Source: Chloroflexota bacterium | GTDB lineage: Bacteria > Chloroflexota > UBA5177 > JANWHV01 | Length of the DNA stretch: 19,532 nucleotides | Direction of reading: 5' to 3' | Assembly: GCA_025924845.1 (NCBI GenBank) | Contig: JAICHN010000042.1 | Coordinates: 1-19,532 of the forward strand | Part shown: piece by piece, positions 7,346 to 15,606 of the stretch | Position numbering within the stretch: position 1 is the first letter of the stretch | Layout of the letters: each line of letters begins with the position of its first letter | The notes under the pieces: model-generated | What the model was told of the DNA's origin: nothing | What the model saw: only the letters and a program-made list of their open reading frames with translations | Databases searched by the model: none | Position numbers and translations under genes: made by a program

Positions 7346-8992
7346 TTAGCTCTTCCACCACTCCCAGGTATTCCAGGTTTCGTAGCCGTAGGGAGCGGGC
7401 GCATAGTTGTGCAGCTTATTGCTGTATTCAGCAGGCGTAGGCGGATTGTAGAGCCACAGCGCCGGCAGATCATGATTCATGATCGCCTGCATCTTGGCGA
7501 AGATCGCCTTGCGCTTGGTCGGATCGGTCGTCGCCTCCTCCTGAGCGATCAGTTTATTATATTGCGGATTGTTGTAGGAGCCCCAATTGCTTCCCTTGGG
7601 CGGGAACGCCTTGGTTCCTCCGAAGAAGGAGGCAGCCGTGGTATCGGGGTCATAGACGAGGCCGTTCTCCCACTCCCCGATGTCGAAGTTGCCCCCGGGC
7701 AGCACGCTGCCGAAATAACTGGAACCGTCGTAATTGACGATGCGGAGGTCGATGCCCAGGTTCTGGTAATCCTGCAGCGCGATCAACTCGTCCTGCGCTC
7801 GATAGCTACTGCGAGTTGTGGTACTCCAGCGTAGGGTCAAAGTCTTGCCGTTCTTGTGGCGAAGTCCGTCCGAGCCCAGCTTCCAGCCCGCCGCATCGAG
7901 CAGTTTGCCTGCTTTGGCCGGATCGAACGGATAAGGCTTGACTGACGGATCGAAAGAGAATGCCGTTGCCGCCTCATCGGAGGCGCCAAGCACTGCCCGG
8001 TTGTGCCAGACGTCGGCTACCATGGCCTGGCGATCCAGCCCATACTCCAAGGCCTGCCGTACTCGCACATCTTGCAGAATGGGATTCTTGAGGTTCAGCA
8101 GCCCCTGCTCGAAGTTGGGAGCGGCGGGCGTGATGAACGTGTAGCCGGAAATATGTTGCAGGGTGTTGATCTGCGCTATATCGAGGAACCATGCCGCGTC
8201 AATCTCGTGAGCGCGAAGGGCATTGGTCAACGATGTTTCATCTGGAATGATTCGGAAGATCAGCTTGTCCAGATACGGCTTACCAGGCATATAAAAGTGA
8301 GGATTCCGCACTTCGACTATGGTTTGGCCGGACTTGCGGGAACTGATCTCGAACGGACCGCTGCTGACCGTAGGCGAGAAAAGGAACTTGCTGGTGTTTA
8401 TCTGCTTCGCGGTCAGTTTGCCCAGCACATGCTGAGGCACCGGCATCACCTGGTCCGTCCACACTGAGACGAAGGGCGCGTACGGCGCGCTGAGATGGAA
8501 GGTGATGCTCAGATGATCGGACGACACGTCGGCACTCTTAATGTGGTCGAAGCCGGTCGTAGTGTTGACCACGAGATCCTTGTTGGTCCACAGACGCCAC
8601 GAATAGTCAACATCCCGGGCGTCGAGCGGCTGACCATCGGACCACTTGAGGCTGGGCCGCAAGTGGAACACGTAGGTCAAGCCGTCTTTGCTGATACCTC
8701 CATTGGCGGCGGTCGGAATCTGGGCGGCAAGACCGGGATGGAGCGCCCCTGACGCATCGCTATAGAACAAAGGCGAAAACAAGGTCTCCTGCAACATGAT
8801 CGAGAAGGCGATAAAGCCGGTATTGGGCAAGAGTGAGGTCGGCTCCTCGTAGAGACCGTCGATTACCGTGCCGCCCCGCACCGGACCCCCGGCCGCCGAG
8901 GCACGATAGGCAGCCGAGCCGGCATACGGCGTGCTCCCGGCGATCAACAAGGCGATCAGTGCGGCACCCGCGAAACGATGCATATTTCTCAT
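7346..8992 (-). CDS. ABC transporter substrate-binding protein, family 5 (peptide/nickel type)
   Basis: This 548-residue extracytoplasmic binding protein belongs to the SBP_bac_5 family that feeds oligopeptide, dipeptide, nickel or sugar ABC importers. A Sec-type signal with hydrophobic core AALIALLIAG spans about residues 1-33. There is no cysteine lipobox, so the anchoring method is unclear. The family signature region, YVFHLRPSLKWSDGQPLDARD, surrounds W117-G120. Later segments (DVRVRQALEYGLDR, PFDPAKAGKLLDAAGW) are typical of the second lobe. ATG 8992 is chosen; GGAAAGGAA lies about 13 nt upstream, slightly far, and ATG 8983 is an alternative. The gene follows the aldehyde dehydrogenase by only 24 bp on the same strand, so they are likely co-transcribed. 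No permease or ATPase genes are present, making it an orphan binding protein in this window. Confidence 0.93.
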   Translation of the reverse strand: MRNMHRFAGAALIALLIAGSTPYAGSAAYRASAAGGPVRGGTVIDGLYEEPTSLLPNTGFIAFSIMLQETLFSPLFYSDASGALHPGLAAQIPTAANGGISKDGLTYVFHLRPSLKWSDGQPLDARDVDYSWRLWTNKDLVVNTTTGFDHIKSADVSSDHLSITFHLSAPYAPFVSVWTDQVMPVPQHVLGKLTAKQINTSKFLFSPTVSSGPFEISSRKSGQTIVEVRNPHFYMPGKPYLDKLIFRIIPDETSLTNALRAHEIDAAWFLDIAQINTLQHISGYTFITPAAPNFEQGLLNLKNPILQDVRVRQALEYGLDRQAMVADVWHNRAVLGASDEAATAFSFDPSVKPYPFDPAKAGKLLDAAGWKLGSDGLRHKNGKTLTLRWSTTTRSSYRAQDELIALQDYQNLGIDLRIVNYDGSSYFGSVLPGGNFDIGEWENGLVYDPDTTAASFFGGTKAFPPKGSNWGSYNNPQYNKLIAQEEATTDPTKRKAIFAKMQAIMNHDLPALWLYNPPTPAEYSNKLHNYAPAPYGYETWNTWEWWKS

Positions 8993-9016
8993 GAACTCGC
9001 TTGGTTCCTTTCCTCT

Positions 9017-11416
9017 TCACTCTCCGTACGGCGCCCAGATGTTTTTGACCTGGGTCGCCTCGCGTAAAAACTCCTCACCCTCGCCGTCCTGCCGGTCGAA
9101 CCAATCCAGTCGCCGGCCGTGACCGGCCCAAGTACGCTTCAGGTTGCCAATCGACGCCGCCTCTACCGCCGCCACGCCTTCCGGTGGGCCGAAGTACCAG
9201 ACAGATGCCACGCCATCATGCGCGGCCAGCACGGCAGCCAGAGTTTCCCGGCCACCCGTCACGATGTTCACCACTCCTGGCGGCACATCAGAGGTTTCCA
9301 GCACTTGGTAGAAATCGGTGGCACTCAAGGGCCGTTGCTCCGAAGGAACGATCACTACCGTATTGCCCATGGCGATGGCGGGCGCCAACAAGGAGATGAA
9401 GCCCAGCAACGGCGCCTCGTCGGGGCAGAGAATGCCGATCACCCCCAACGGTTCCGGCATGGCGATGGTCAGCCCGCGCAACGGCGTCTTGGCGGTCCGC
9501 CCATCATATTTGTCGGCCCAGGCCCCGTAGGTGAACAGACGCTCGATGGCCGCGGCAACCTCGTCGCGCGCCAATCCGGCCGGATCACGACCGTTCATGG
9601 CAACGATCCGCCCGGCAAATTCCTCGGCCCGGGCCGACAAATTCTCCGCCAGATAGTAGAGAATTTGTGCCCGGTTGTAGCCGGTTGTTCCGGCCCAGCC
9701 GGCGGCTGTCTGGGCCGCCTCCACGGCGTTGCGGATATCCTTCCGATTCCCGTCCCCCACCTCGCCTACCGTCCGTCCGTCGGCCGAGCGAACCGCCAAG
9801 CTGTAACCTGAATCGGCGCGGACTTGCTTCCCGCCGATGAACTGCTTGGCCGTGCGATCCAGGGCGGGCAGCCCATTCGGGCCGTGCGTAAACGACGGCT
9901 CCGCGCTTTCCTGGAGGCGAACCATCCTTGCCGCGGATCGGTCCGTGGCGCCGCGCGCCCGTCGCACATACTCGAAAAGCCCTTCCTTACCTCCCTCGCG
10001 CCCATAGCCGCTTTCGCGGTACCCGCCGAAGCCGCTCGCCGCGTCCAGCAGATTGGTACTGTTGATCCATACAGTGCCGGCCTTGATCTGGCGCGCCGCG
10101 TCGAGCGCCAGGTTGATATTCTCGGTCCATACGCTGGCCGCCAAACCATAAGGGGTGTTGTTGGCCAACATCACCGCCTCGGCGGGTGAGCGGAAGGTCA
10201 TCGAAACCAGGACGGGACCGAATATCTCCACCTGAGCGATCGTCGCGGCCGGGGCCACGTTCGTGAACAGGGTGGGCGGATAAAAGTAGCCTTCGGCGGG
10301 ACAGGCCCAGGATGGTTGCCAGAGCGTGGCGCCCTCCCGCACTCCTTGCTCGACCAAGCCCTGGATCCGTTGAAGCTGGACCGGGGCCACGATCGCCCCG
10401 ATGTCGACGGCTTTATCCAGCGGGTTGCCCACCCGAAGCCGCTCCATGCGGGCGCGAATCCGGGCCAGAAAATCCTCGGCCACGTTTTCCTGCACCAGGA
10501 GGCGCGAGCCGGCACAGCATACCTGTCCCTGGTTGAACCATATGGCGTCCACCACGCCTTCGACCGCGCTGTCCAGGTCGGCATCATCGAACACGAGGAA
10601 GGGCGATTTGCCGCCCAGTTCCAGCGACAAGCGCTTCCCCGTGCCCGCCGTCGCCTTCCTGATCTGCCGCCCTACATCGGTCGAACCAGTAAAGGCGATC
10701 TTGTCGACCCGTGGGTGCTGTACCAGCAGCTCGCCGGTCCGCCCATCGCCGGTAATGATGTTGATCACGCCGGGCGGCAGCTCAATCTGCTGGACTATTT
10801 CGGCAAAGGCCAGGGCGGTGAGCGAGGTATATTCTGCCGGCTTCAGCACCACCGTATTGCCCGTGGCTAGAGCGGGCGCGATCTTCCACGACAACATGAG
10901 AAGCGGAAAGTTCCAGGGAATGATCTGACCGATCACCCCGACCGGCTCGTAGCCGGGCAGCTCGCTGCTCATCAACTGCGCCCAACCCGCGTGATAGGCA
11001 AAATGGCGGGCCACAAGCGGGATATCAATATCACGCGTCTCGCGAATCGGCTTGCCGTTGTCCAGAGTCTCCAGCACCGCAAACAGCCGGCTGTGCTTCT
11101 GCACCTGGCGGGCCAAAGCATAGAGGTAACGGGCGCGCGCATGCCCGGAGAGCGCCGCCCAGCCCGGCTGCGCGACCGAGGCGGCGCCGACGGCGGCATC
11201 AACGTCCTCGGCTCCTGCCTGGGCGATCCGGGCAATCGGCTTGCCGCGGGCAGGATTAATACTCTCAAAGTATTCACCCGATCGCGGGGCAACCCAACGA
11301 TTATCGATCAGCAGATCGAAGCGCCCCTCATGTTGGGCAAGCCATGCCTCGGCGGGCGAGGCGGACTCCGGTGCGGGCCCATAGGCCATGGTCTGATATA
11401 TCTCCGCTACACTCAT
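9017..11416 (-). CDS. ALDH16-like tandem-domain aldehyde dehydrogenase
   Basis: This 799-residue protein contains two aldehyde dehydrogenase units and would oxidise aldehydes to acids with NAD(P) in the cytoplasm. The first unit (~30-490) is complete: PWNFPLLML, the nucleotide-site FTGSTDVG, catalytic E266 in LELGGKSP and nucleophile C300 in GQVCCAGSR, with the usual 34-residue spacing. The second unit (~520-799) keeps the N-terminal Rossmann-like part (GVIGILCPDEAP, GNTVVIVPSEQRPL) but has no catalytic cysteine region, and ends QVKNIWAPYGE. The length and this active-plus-inactive layout match the ALDH16 family, whose bacterial members keep the cysteine that mammalian ALDH16A1 has lost. An AAAGGGA about 9-10 nt upstream supports ATG 11416. 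It lies 181 bp after the helicase gene and 24 bp before the binding-protein gene. The natural aldehyde is unknown. Confidence 0.93.
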   Translation of the reverse strand: MSVAEIYQTMAYGPAPESASPAEAWLAQHEGRFDLLIDNRWVAPRSGEYFESINPARGKPIARIAQAGAEDVDAAVGAASVAQPGWAALSGHARARYLYALARQVQKHSRLFAVLETLDNGKPIRETRDIDIPLVARHFAYHAGWAQLMSSELPGYEPVGVIGQIIPWNFPLLMLSWKIAPALATGNTVVLKPAEYTSLTALAFAEIVQQIELPPGVINIITGDGRTGELLVQHPRVDKIAFTGSTDVGRQIRKATAGTGKRLSLELGGKSPFLVFDDADLDSAVEGVVDAIWFNQGQVCCAGSRLLVQENVAEDFLARIRARMERLRVGNPLDKAVDIGAIVAPVQLQRIQGLVEQGVREGATLWQPSWACPAEGYFYPPTLFTNVAPAATIAQVEIFGPVLVSMTFRSPAEAVMLANNTPYGLAASVWTENINLALDAARQIKAGTVWINSTNLLDAASGFGGYRESGYGREGGKEGLFEYVRRARGATDRSAARMVRLQESAEPSFTHGPNGLPALDRTAKQFIGGKQVRADSGYSLAVRSADGRTVGEVGDGNRKDIRNAVEAAQTAAGWAGTTGYNRAQILYYLAENLSARAEEFAGRIVAMNGRDPAGLARDEVAAAIERLFTYGAWADKYDGRTAKTPLRGLTIAMPEPLGVIGILCPDEAPLLGFISLLAPAIAMGNTVVIVPSEQRPLSATDFYQVLETSDVPPGVVNIVTGGRETLAAVLAAHDGVASVWYFGPPEGVAAVEAASIGNLKRTWAGHGRRLDWFDRQDGEGEEFLREATQVKNIWAPYGE

Positions 11417-11554
11417 CGTGCTATCCCTTTCCCGGCGGCCGACTCCGCGCCAGGCGCGGCATGAGCACCTTATGGCTGAAAGGGTACCCTGAATGCTGCC
11501 GCCCTGGTAGGGGGCGAGTCAAGCAGGCCGCACCGCCGAATTGTGGCAGACTGT

Positions 11555-11574
11555 CCCGCGAATGAATTCGCGGG
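11555..11574. repeat. 8-bp hairpin between the helicase and ALDH genes
   Basis: CCCGCGAA-TGAA-TTCGCGGG forms a perfect 8-bp stem with a 4-nt loop, 23 bp beyond the RecQ stop codon on the - strand. No T-tract follows on that strand, so termination would be incomplete or factor-dependent. It may mark the end of the helicase transcript or sit in the ALDH leader. The rest of this 181-bp gap holds only a 10-bp palindrome, AGGGTACCCT (11481-11490). Confidence 0.5.
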
Positions 11575-11597
11575 CTATCGATCAGGCTTGAGCGGAA

Positions 11598-14501
11598 CTA
11601 GGATAGCCGCTCACGTCCCCTCGGCGTCAGCGCCACGGTAGGATACTTGTTGGCTGTGGATTGGGCCAGCAGCCCCTCCACCAACAGGGCATCGATTTCC
11701 TCGACGATCGCTTTCATCGGCATCCCGGCGAGACAACCGTGCAGGGCGCAGCGGTCAGGGCCAATGGAGGTATCTGACGCACCGTGCAGAATCTTGGCCA
11801 GCCCGCTGCGCCCGGCCGCGAACGGTAAGGAAGACACCAGGGTGAGTACAGCGTTGGCTGGGGTAAGCGACGGCCCGACCCACTCCCGGCGCGGCCCCAC
11901 CGGCGCCTTTTCGAGCGCCTCGGTGCGGCGCCCCTCGGGAGCGCAGCGATCGCACCGCCCACAGGGCACGGCCCCTCCCTGAGACGGCGCCTCACCGAAG
12001 TGGAGTGCGATCACCGCGTTGCGGCAGCCCTCGGCTTCGATATAGCGCGCCATGGCGGCGATGCGTTCCTCGCTCGCCGCCTCCTGTCCCTGCAAAATCC
12101 TCTCCAGCGCCGCCGGCCCATCGGGAGGCGGCGGCTCGACCAGGGTAAGCGTGGCGCCGCGCCTGCCGACCTTGCAGCGAAGGAGGCCCACATCGCTCCA
12201 GTCGAGCAGGATGCCTTCCACGGCATCCACCGCCGTGCCAAGGGTCTGGGCCAGAACCTGGACCGGGAGGGTGACAGGGCCGCCTTCATCCAGCCCGTGC
12301 CGCTCAACTAATAGTGCCAGGCGCGGATCGGCCGATCCCGATGTGGTCAAGGTAGCCTGTAAGGTACACGTACGCGGGCAGTCGAGGCCGCGCGTCAAGT
12401 AACCGGCTCGCCCCAGCATGGACAGGCCCACTCGGCTCGTCACGTCGCTCCGCCGTGCCTCGGCGTCGCGCCCGTCGAGCTCCCCCAGGTCTACCGGGCC
12501 GCCCGCCGCGCCGCGAATGAGCGAGCGCGCGCGGCCGAACAGGGCGCGCAATTGGTCGATGCTCACCAGGTCGTCACGCATGAAACGACGGAGCGTGGCC
12601 TTGTCGCCGGGCGTGGCCAGCAGCAGAGCATGAGCCGGCGCCCCGTCGCGGCCGGCACGGCCCGCTTCCTGTACGTACGCCTCCAGCGATCGGCTGGGCT
12701 GATAATGCACGATAAAGCGGATGTCGCGCTTGTTGACCCCCATTCCGAAGGCAACGGTGGCCACCAGCACGCGGATTCGCCCCGCCATGAACCGCTGCTG
12801 GGTCGTGCTGCGCTCCTCGGAATCCATGCCCGCGTGATAGTGAGCCGCCTGTACACCGCTACGACGCAACTGAGCCGCCAATTGCTCGCACTTCTCGCGG
12901 CTGCCCGCATAGACAATACCGCTGCCTCGCGCGGCGCGGGCGAAGGCGAGCAAGGTGCGGCGCTTCTCGGCCTCATCTGCCAGACGTCGCACCTCAAGAA
13001 ACAGGTTTTCGCGCAGCACGCCGGTGCGGACCAAGCGCAACGGTCGGCCCAGGGTGCGGGCAATCTCCTCTTGCATGGCGGGCGTGGCGGTCGCCGTCAC
13101 GGCGAGGATGCGCGGCGACCCCAGTAGCGTTGCTGCCTCGCCCACCGCCAGATACTCTGGTCGGAACTGGTGACCCCAGATACTGAGGCAGTGCGCCTCG
13201 TCCACCACCAAGAGCGATACGCCCGCGTTACGCAGGGCCCGGAGCAGGGATGCCTGGCGCAAACGCTCCGGCGCGCAGTACAGCAGGCGAAGCTTGCCGG
13301 CACTGAGCAAGCCCAGGCGCCGATCCAGTTCCGACCCCTCCACGGCACTGGAGATCGAGGTCGCTTGCTCGGCCAGCGCGGGCACGGCGGCCAGGCCCGC
13401 CAGTTGATCGGCCATCAAGGCGATCAAGGGCGAAACGACCAGGACCAGTCCACGATCCAGTAAGGCGGGCAACTGGAAGCACAGTGATTTGCCGGCTCCG
13501 GTCGGCATGACAGCCAGCGTATCCTGTTCATCCAGCAGCACGCTGCGCAGAACCGCTGCCTGGCCGGGACGGAACCGCGCGTGGCCGAAGTGCTCGAACA
13601 GCGTCTGCTCCAGTTCTGGAGCCGTATCGTCGAGCGTTGACGGATCGCCGGGCAGCCACCGAGCATCCGGCACATGGATCGGAGGCGGCGGCAGGTTGGT
13701 AGGCGCGGTTGGGCGGGCCGCACGGCGCGGACTACCGCTTTCGCGGAGCGCGGCAAGCTCACTCCTCAATCGGTCGGCCAGCGCCTCCAATCCAGCCAGC
13801 CGTTCGGCGCGAGCCTGTGCCGCCGCCTCAAGGTTGTCCTGTGAGTCGCGAAGCGCGGCCAATTGCTCCCACAACTCGGGAGCAGTTTCGCCTGCCGCTG
13901 CCCGCGCCCCATCGGCCAACACGGTGGCCGCGTCGTCGATGAATCCACCGCCGGCCAGAGCCTGAGCCAACCCACGCACGGCCGGAGCGCCAAAGAGTAA
14001 GGCGAGAGCGGAGCGAAAGCACTCTTCCGCACCCGACCAATCCTGATCATAAAGGGCGACTTGCCCTTTGGCCAGGAGAGGCACGACCGAGCGCTCGTTG
14101 GCCAGCCCGCGAATTGCGTCCACTTCGGTCAAGACCGCCTCACGGCGTCCAAGCGCAAGCAGGGCCTCAATCGTCACCAGGCGAGCGGGCGCCGAATCCT
14201 TGGCGGTTTGACGTGCGCGCGAGAGCTTAAGAGCCGCTTCGGCGTCCCCGCCGATCAGGGTCAGGTGAGCCCAGAGATCTTGTTCCGTCAAGTACGCGCC
14301 GGCCGGACCGTCCGGGAAGAACGTCGATAACACGGCGAGCCCCGCGTCCGGACCTCCCATAGCACCGGCGAGCATGGCTAGGCCGGTACGCACCCGGACC
14401 GGCCATCGAAGAGGCCGATCGGTGGCCAGCACAGCTAAATGGCATTCGGCCAGGGCCGAGGGCCAGGCTGCTTCGACTGTAACCGCCGCGCCGCCGTTCA
14501 T
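11598..14501 (-). CDS. recQ: RecQ-family ATP-dependent DNA helicase with N-terminal TPR-like extension
   Basis: This 967-residue protein is a 3'-5' SF2 DNA helicase of the RecQ group, expected to act in recombination and fork repair. Residues 1-260 are alanine-rich paired helices resembling tetratricopeptide repeats, ending in a short coiled coil (about 225-260), then a proline-rich linker. The helicase core runs from ~300: motif 0 FRPGQ (310-314), Walker A with K338 (PTGAGKS), DEAH 434-437, TATATP, and motif VI QEAGRAGRDG (611-620). Zinc-binding cysteines are C826, C847, C850 and C853 (CGRCDRC), about 200 residues after motif VI rather than the ~50 usual in E. coli RecQ; the insert looks winged-helix-like. 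A further C-terminal domain (~870-967) may be another winged helix, and no HRDC domain is evident. AGGAG lies 12 nt before ATG 14501. The housekeeping RecQ may be elsewhere. Confidence 0.92.
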   Translation of the reverse strand: MNGGAAVTVEAAWPSALAECHLAVLATDRPLRWPVRVRTGLAMLAGAMGGPDAGLAVLSTFFPDGPAGAYLTEQDLWAHLTLIGGDAEAALKLSRARQTAKDSAPARLVTIEALLALGRREAVLTEVDAIRGLANERSVVPLLAKGQVALYDQDWSGAEECFRSALALLFGAPAVRGLAQALAGGGFIDDAATVLADGARAAAGETAPELWEQLAALRDSQDNLEAAAQARAERLAGLEALADRLRSELAALRESGSPRRAARPTAPTNLPPPPIHVPDARWLPGDPSTLDDTAPELEQTLFEHFGHARFRPGQAAVLRSVLLDEQDTLAVMPTGAGKSLCFQLPALLDRGLVLVVSPLIALMADQLAGLAAVPALAEQATSISSAVEGSELDRRLGLLSAGKLRLLYCAPERLRQASLLRALRNAGVSLLVVDEAHCLSIWGHQFRPEYLAVGEAATLLGSPRILAVTATATPAMQEEIARTLGRPLRLVRTGVLRENLFLEVRRLADEAEKRRTLLAFARAARGSGIVYAGSREKCEQLAAQLRRSGVQAAHYHAGMDSEERSTTQQRFMAGRIRVLVATVAFGMGVNKRDIRFIVHYQPSRSLEAYVQEAGRAGRDGAPAHALLLATPGDKATLRRFMRDDLVSIDQLRALFGRARSLIRGAAGGPVDLGELDGRDAEARRSDVTSRVGLSMLGRAGYLTRGLDCPRTCTLQATLTTSGSADPRLALLVERHGLDEGGPVTLPVQVLAQTLGTAVDAVEGILLDWSDVGLLRCKVGRRGATLTLVEPPPPDGPAALERILQGQEAASEERIAAMARYIEAEGCRNAVIALHFGEAPSQGGAVPCGRCDRCAPEGRRTEALEKAPVGPRREWVGPSLTPANAVLTLVSSLPFAAGRSGLAKILHGASDTSIGPDRCALHGCLAGMPMKAIVEEIDALLVEGLLAQSTANKYPTVALTPRGRERLS

Positions 14502-14918
14502 GATGATTGCTTTCTCCTATGTAAATCAGTGTAACGGAAGAAAAGGGGCGTACCGGCCGGTGCCGTGCAAGGCAGCGTGTAAAGGTAGGTAACCGTACAT
14601 GGGGCATCCGGCTGAGGTGAGTTAGGAGCGGGCCGGAAAGGCTAGTGCATGAATCAAGCGGCTTTCTTTGATTTGGGGGACCAACACCCGGCCGCAGCCG
14701 TTCGTCCCTACCTTGCGAACACATTCGCAGGCCCGCGCTCATGAAACTAACCTGGCGGAGGGCAGCACTTTTCGGGCTTGCCCTGTAGAAAGTAAGTGCC
14801 TCCGCAATCGCGAGGTACGCCCGCGCCTAGACCTATAGCAGTCGGATTAGGGCGTGAGCGGTATGCTTGAACTGGAGCCTCGGCAGGAGATCAATCATGG
14901 TAAAAGGAGAATACGCGG
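14502..14918. other. Divergent intergenic region between recQ and osmC
   Basis: About 417 bp separate the helicase and OsmC starts. No protein family was recognised. It holds an imperfect AATCAA/TTGATT inverted repeat (14652-14673), a TGCGAA-CACA-TTCGCA hairpin (14714-14729), and near its right end the short ORF at 14897. Promoters for both genes should lie here, but only weak -10-like boxes were seen: TACACT on the - strand around 14526-14531 and TATGCT on the + strand around 14862-14867. Confidence 0.5.
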
Positions 14919-14929
14919 ATGGCACGTGA
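14897..14929 (+). CDS. Possible 10-codon leader ORF overlapping osmC
   Basis: ATG 14897 has its own AGGAG at 14885-14889 (7 nt spacing) and encodes MVKGEYADGT before TGA 14927-14929. The osmC ribosome-binding site (AAAAGGAG) lies inside it, and its stop falls 8 bases into osmC in another frame. It could couple or modulate osmC translation, or be chance. Confidence 0.3.
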   Translation: MVKGEYADGT

Positions 14930-15362
14930 AGCGATCAGTAAGGCAAGCGCGATCTGGGAAGGCGACCTCGTCCACGGTAAGGGCAGCTTCTCGCTGGCAA
15001 GCGGCGTAGCGGGCACGATTCCCGTAACCTGGGCCGGACGCACCGAGCGCACCCCGGGCAGCACCAGCCCCGAGGAACTGCTCGCGGCGGCTCATGCCGC
15101 GTGCTACGCCATGGCGTTCTCGAATGTTCTGGCAAGCAAGGGTCATCCCGCAACGCGGCTGGATGTCTCGGCGTCGTGCGTCTTCGCCCCCATCGAGGGC
15201 GGTTTCAAGATTGCCTCAATGGCGCTTGAGGTGCGGGGCACGGTCCCCGGTCTTGACCAGGCTGGGTTTGAGGATGCGGCCCGCCAGGGTGAGCAGGGTT
15301 GCCCGGTGTCCAATGCACTGCGCAATAATGTACAGATTTCGGTCAAGGCGACCCTGGCCTAG
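14919..15362 (+). CDS. osmC: OsmC family peroxiredoxin
   Basis: This 147-residue cytoplasmic thiol peroxidase of the OsmC/Ohr superfamily reduces organic hydroperoxides and is usually linked to osmotic or oxidative stress. The N-terminus ASAIWEGDLVHGKGSFSLASG, the segment TSPEELLAAAHAACYAM and the later EQGCPVSNAL match the OsmC branch more than Ohr. The redox cysteines are C62 and C128, and E52/E53 lie in the conserved EEL region. AGGAG at 14905-14909, 9 nt before ATG 14919, fixes the start. The next gene on the + strand begins 244 bp downstream after a hairpin and its own promoter, so osmC is probably transcribed alone. It is divergent from the RecQ-family helicase. Confidence 0.95.
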   Translation: MAREAISKASAIWEGDLVHGKGSFSLASGVAGTIPVTWAGRTERTPGSTSPEELLAAAHAACYAMAFSNVLASKGHPATRLDVSASCVFAPIEGGFKIASMALEVRGTVPGLDQAGFEDAARQGEQGCPVSNALRNNVQISVKATLA

Positions 15363-15376
15363 CGCGGCCAGGGTCG
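15349..15376 (+). terminator. 11-bp hairpin at the end of osmC
   Basis: CGACCCTGGCC (15349-15359) pairs perfectly with GGCCAGGGTCG (15366-15376); the stop codon TAG (15360-15362) is in the 6-nt loop. No T-run follows, so it may terminate weakly or protect the mRNA 3' end. It overlaps the last codons of osmC. Confidence 0.55.
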
Positions 15377-15474
15377 AGGGGCGTGGATCCAGACGAAACG
15401 GACCGTTCTCGCACCGCGTGGCGACCATTTTCGCACCTCCTGAGCAACTGATTCACGCCCCAGCCCGACGCCAA

Positions 15475-15529
15475 GGGCCGCCGCGCCTGTCCGCCGCGGC
15501 GGCCCCTGTGCCGGCAGGGCTGCTATACT
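15475..15529 (+). promoter_or_regulatory. Extended -10 promoter with adjacent GC hairpin for the glycan operon
   Basis: TGC-TATACT at 15521-15529 is an exact extended -10 element, about 78 bp before the glycosyltransferase start. No good -35 is visible. Instead an 11-bp perfect GC inverted repeat (15475-15485 with 15495-15505) covers the place where a -35 would be. Extended -10 promoters often do without a strong -35. The repeat could be an operator or a readthrough block from osmC. Confidence 0.55.
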
Positions 15530-15606
15530 ACGGTGGTTAAGAGCAGCCGTCGCTTGGTAGGGCCACCGGCGCCCTGACGACGGACCAACACGGAGCATCG
15601 CGCTAG

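Noticed and set aside
14741..14788. 15-codon ORF MKLTWRRAALFGLAL
   Set aside because: It looks like a signal-peptide start but stops at once and has no ribosome-binding site; at most a chance or decayed remnant.
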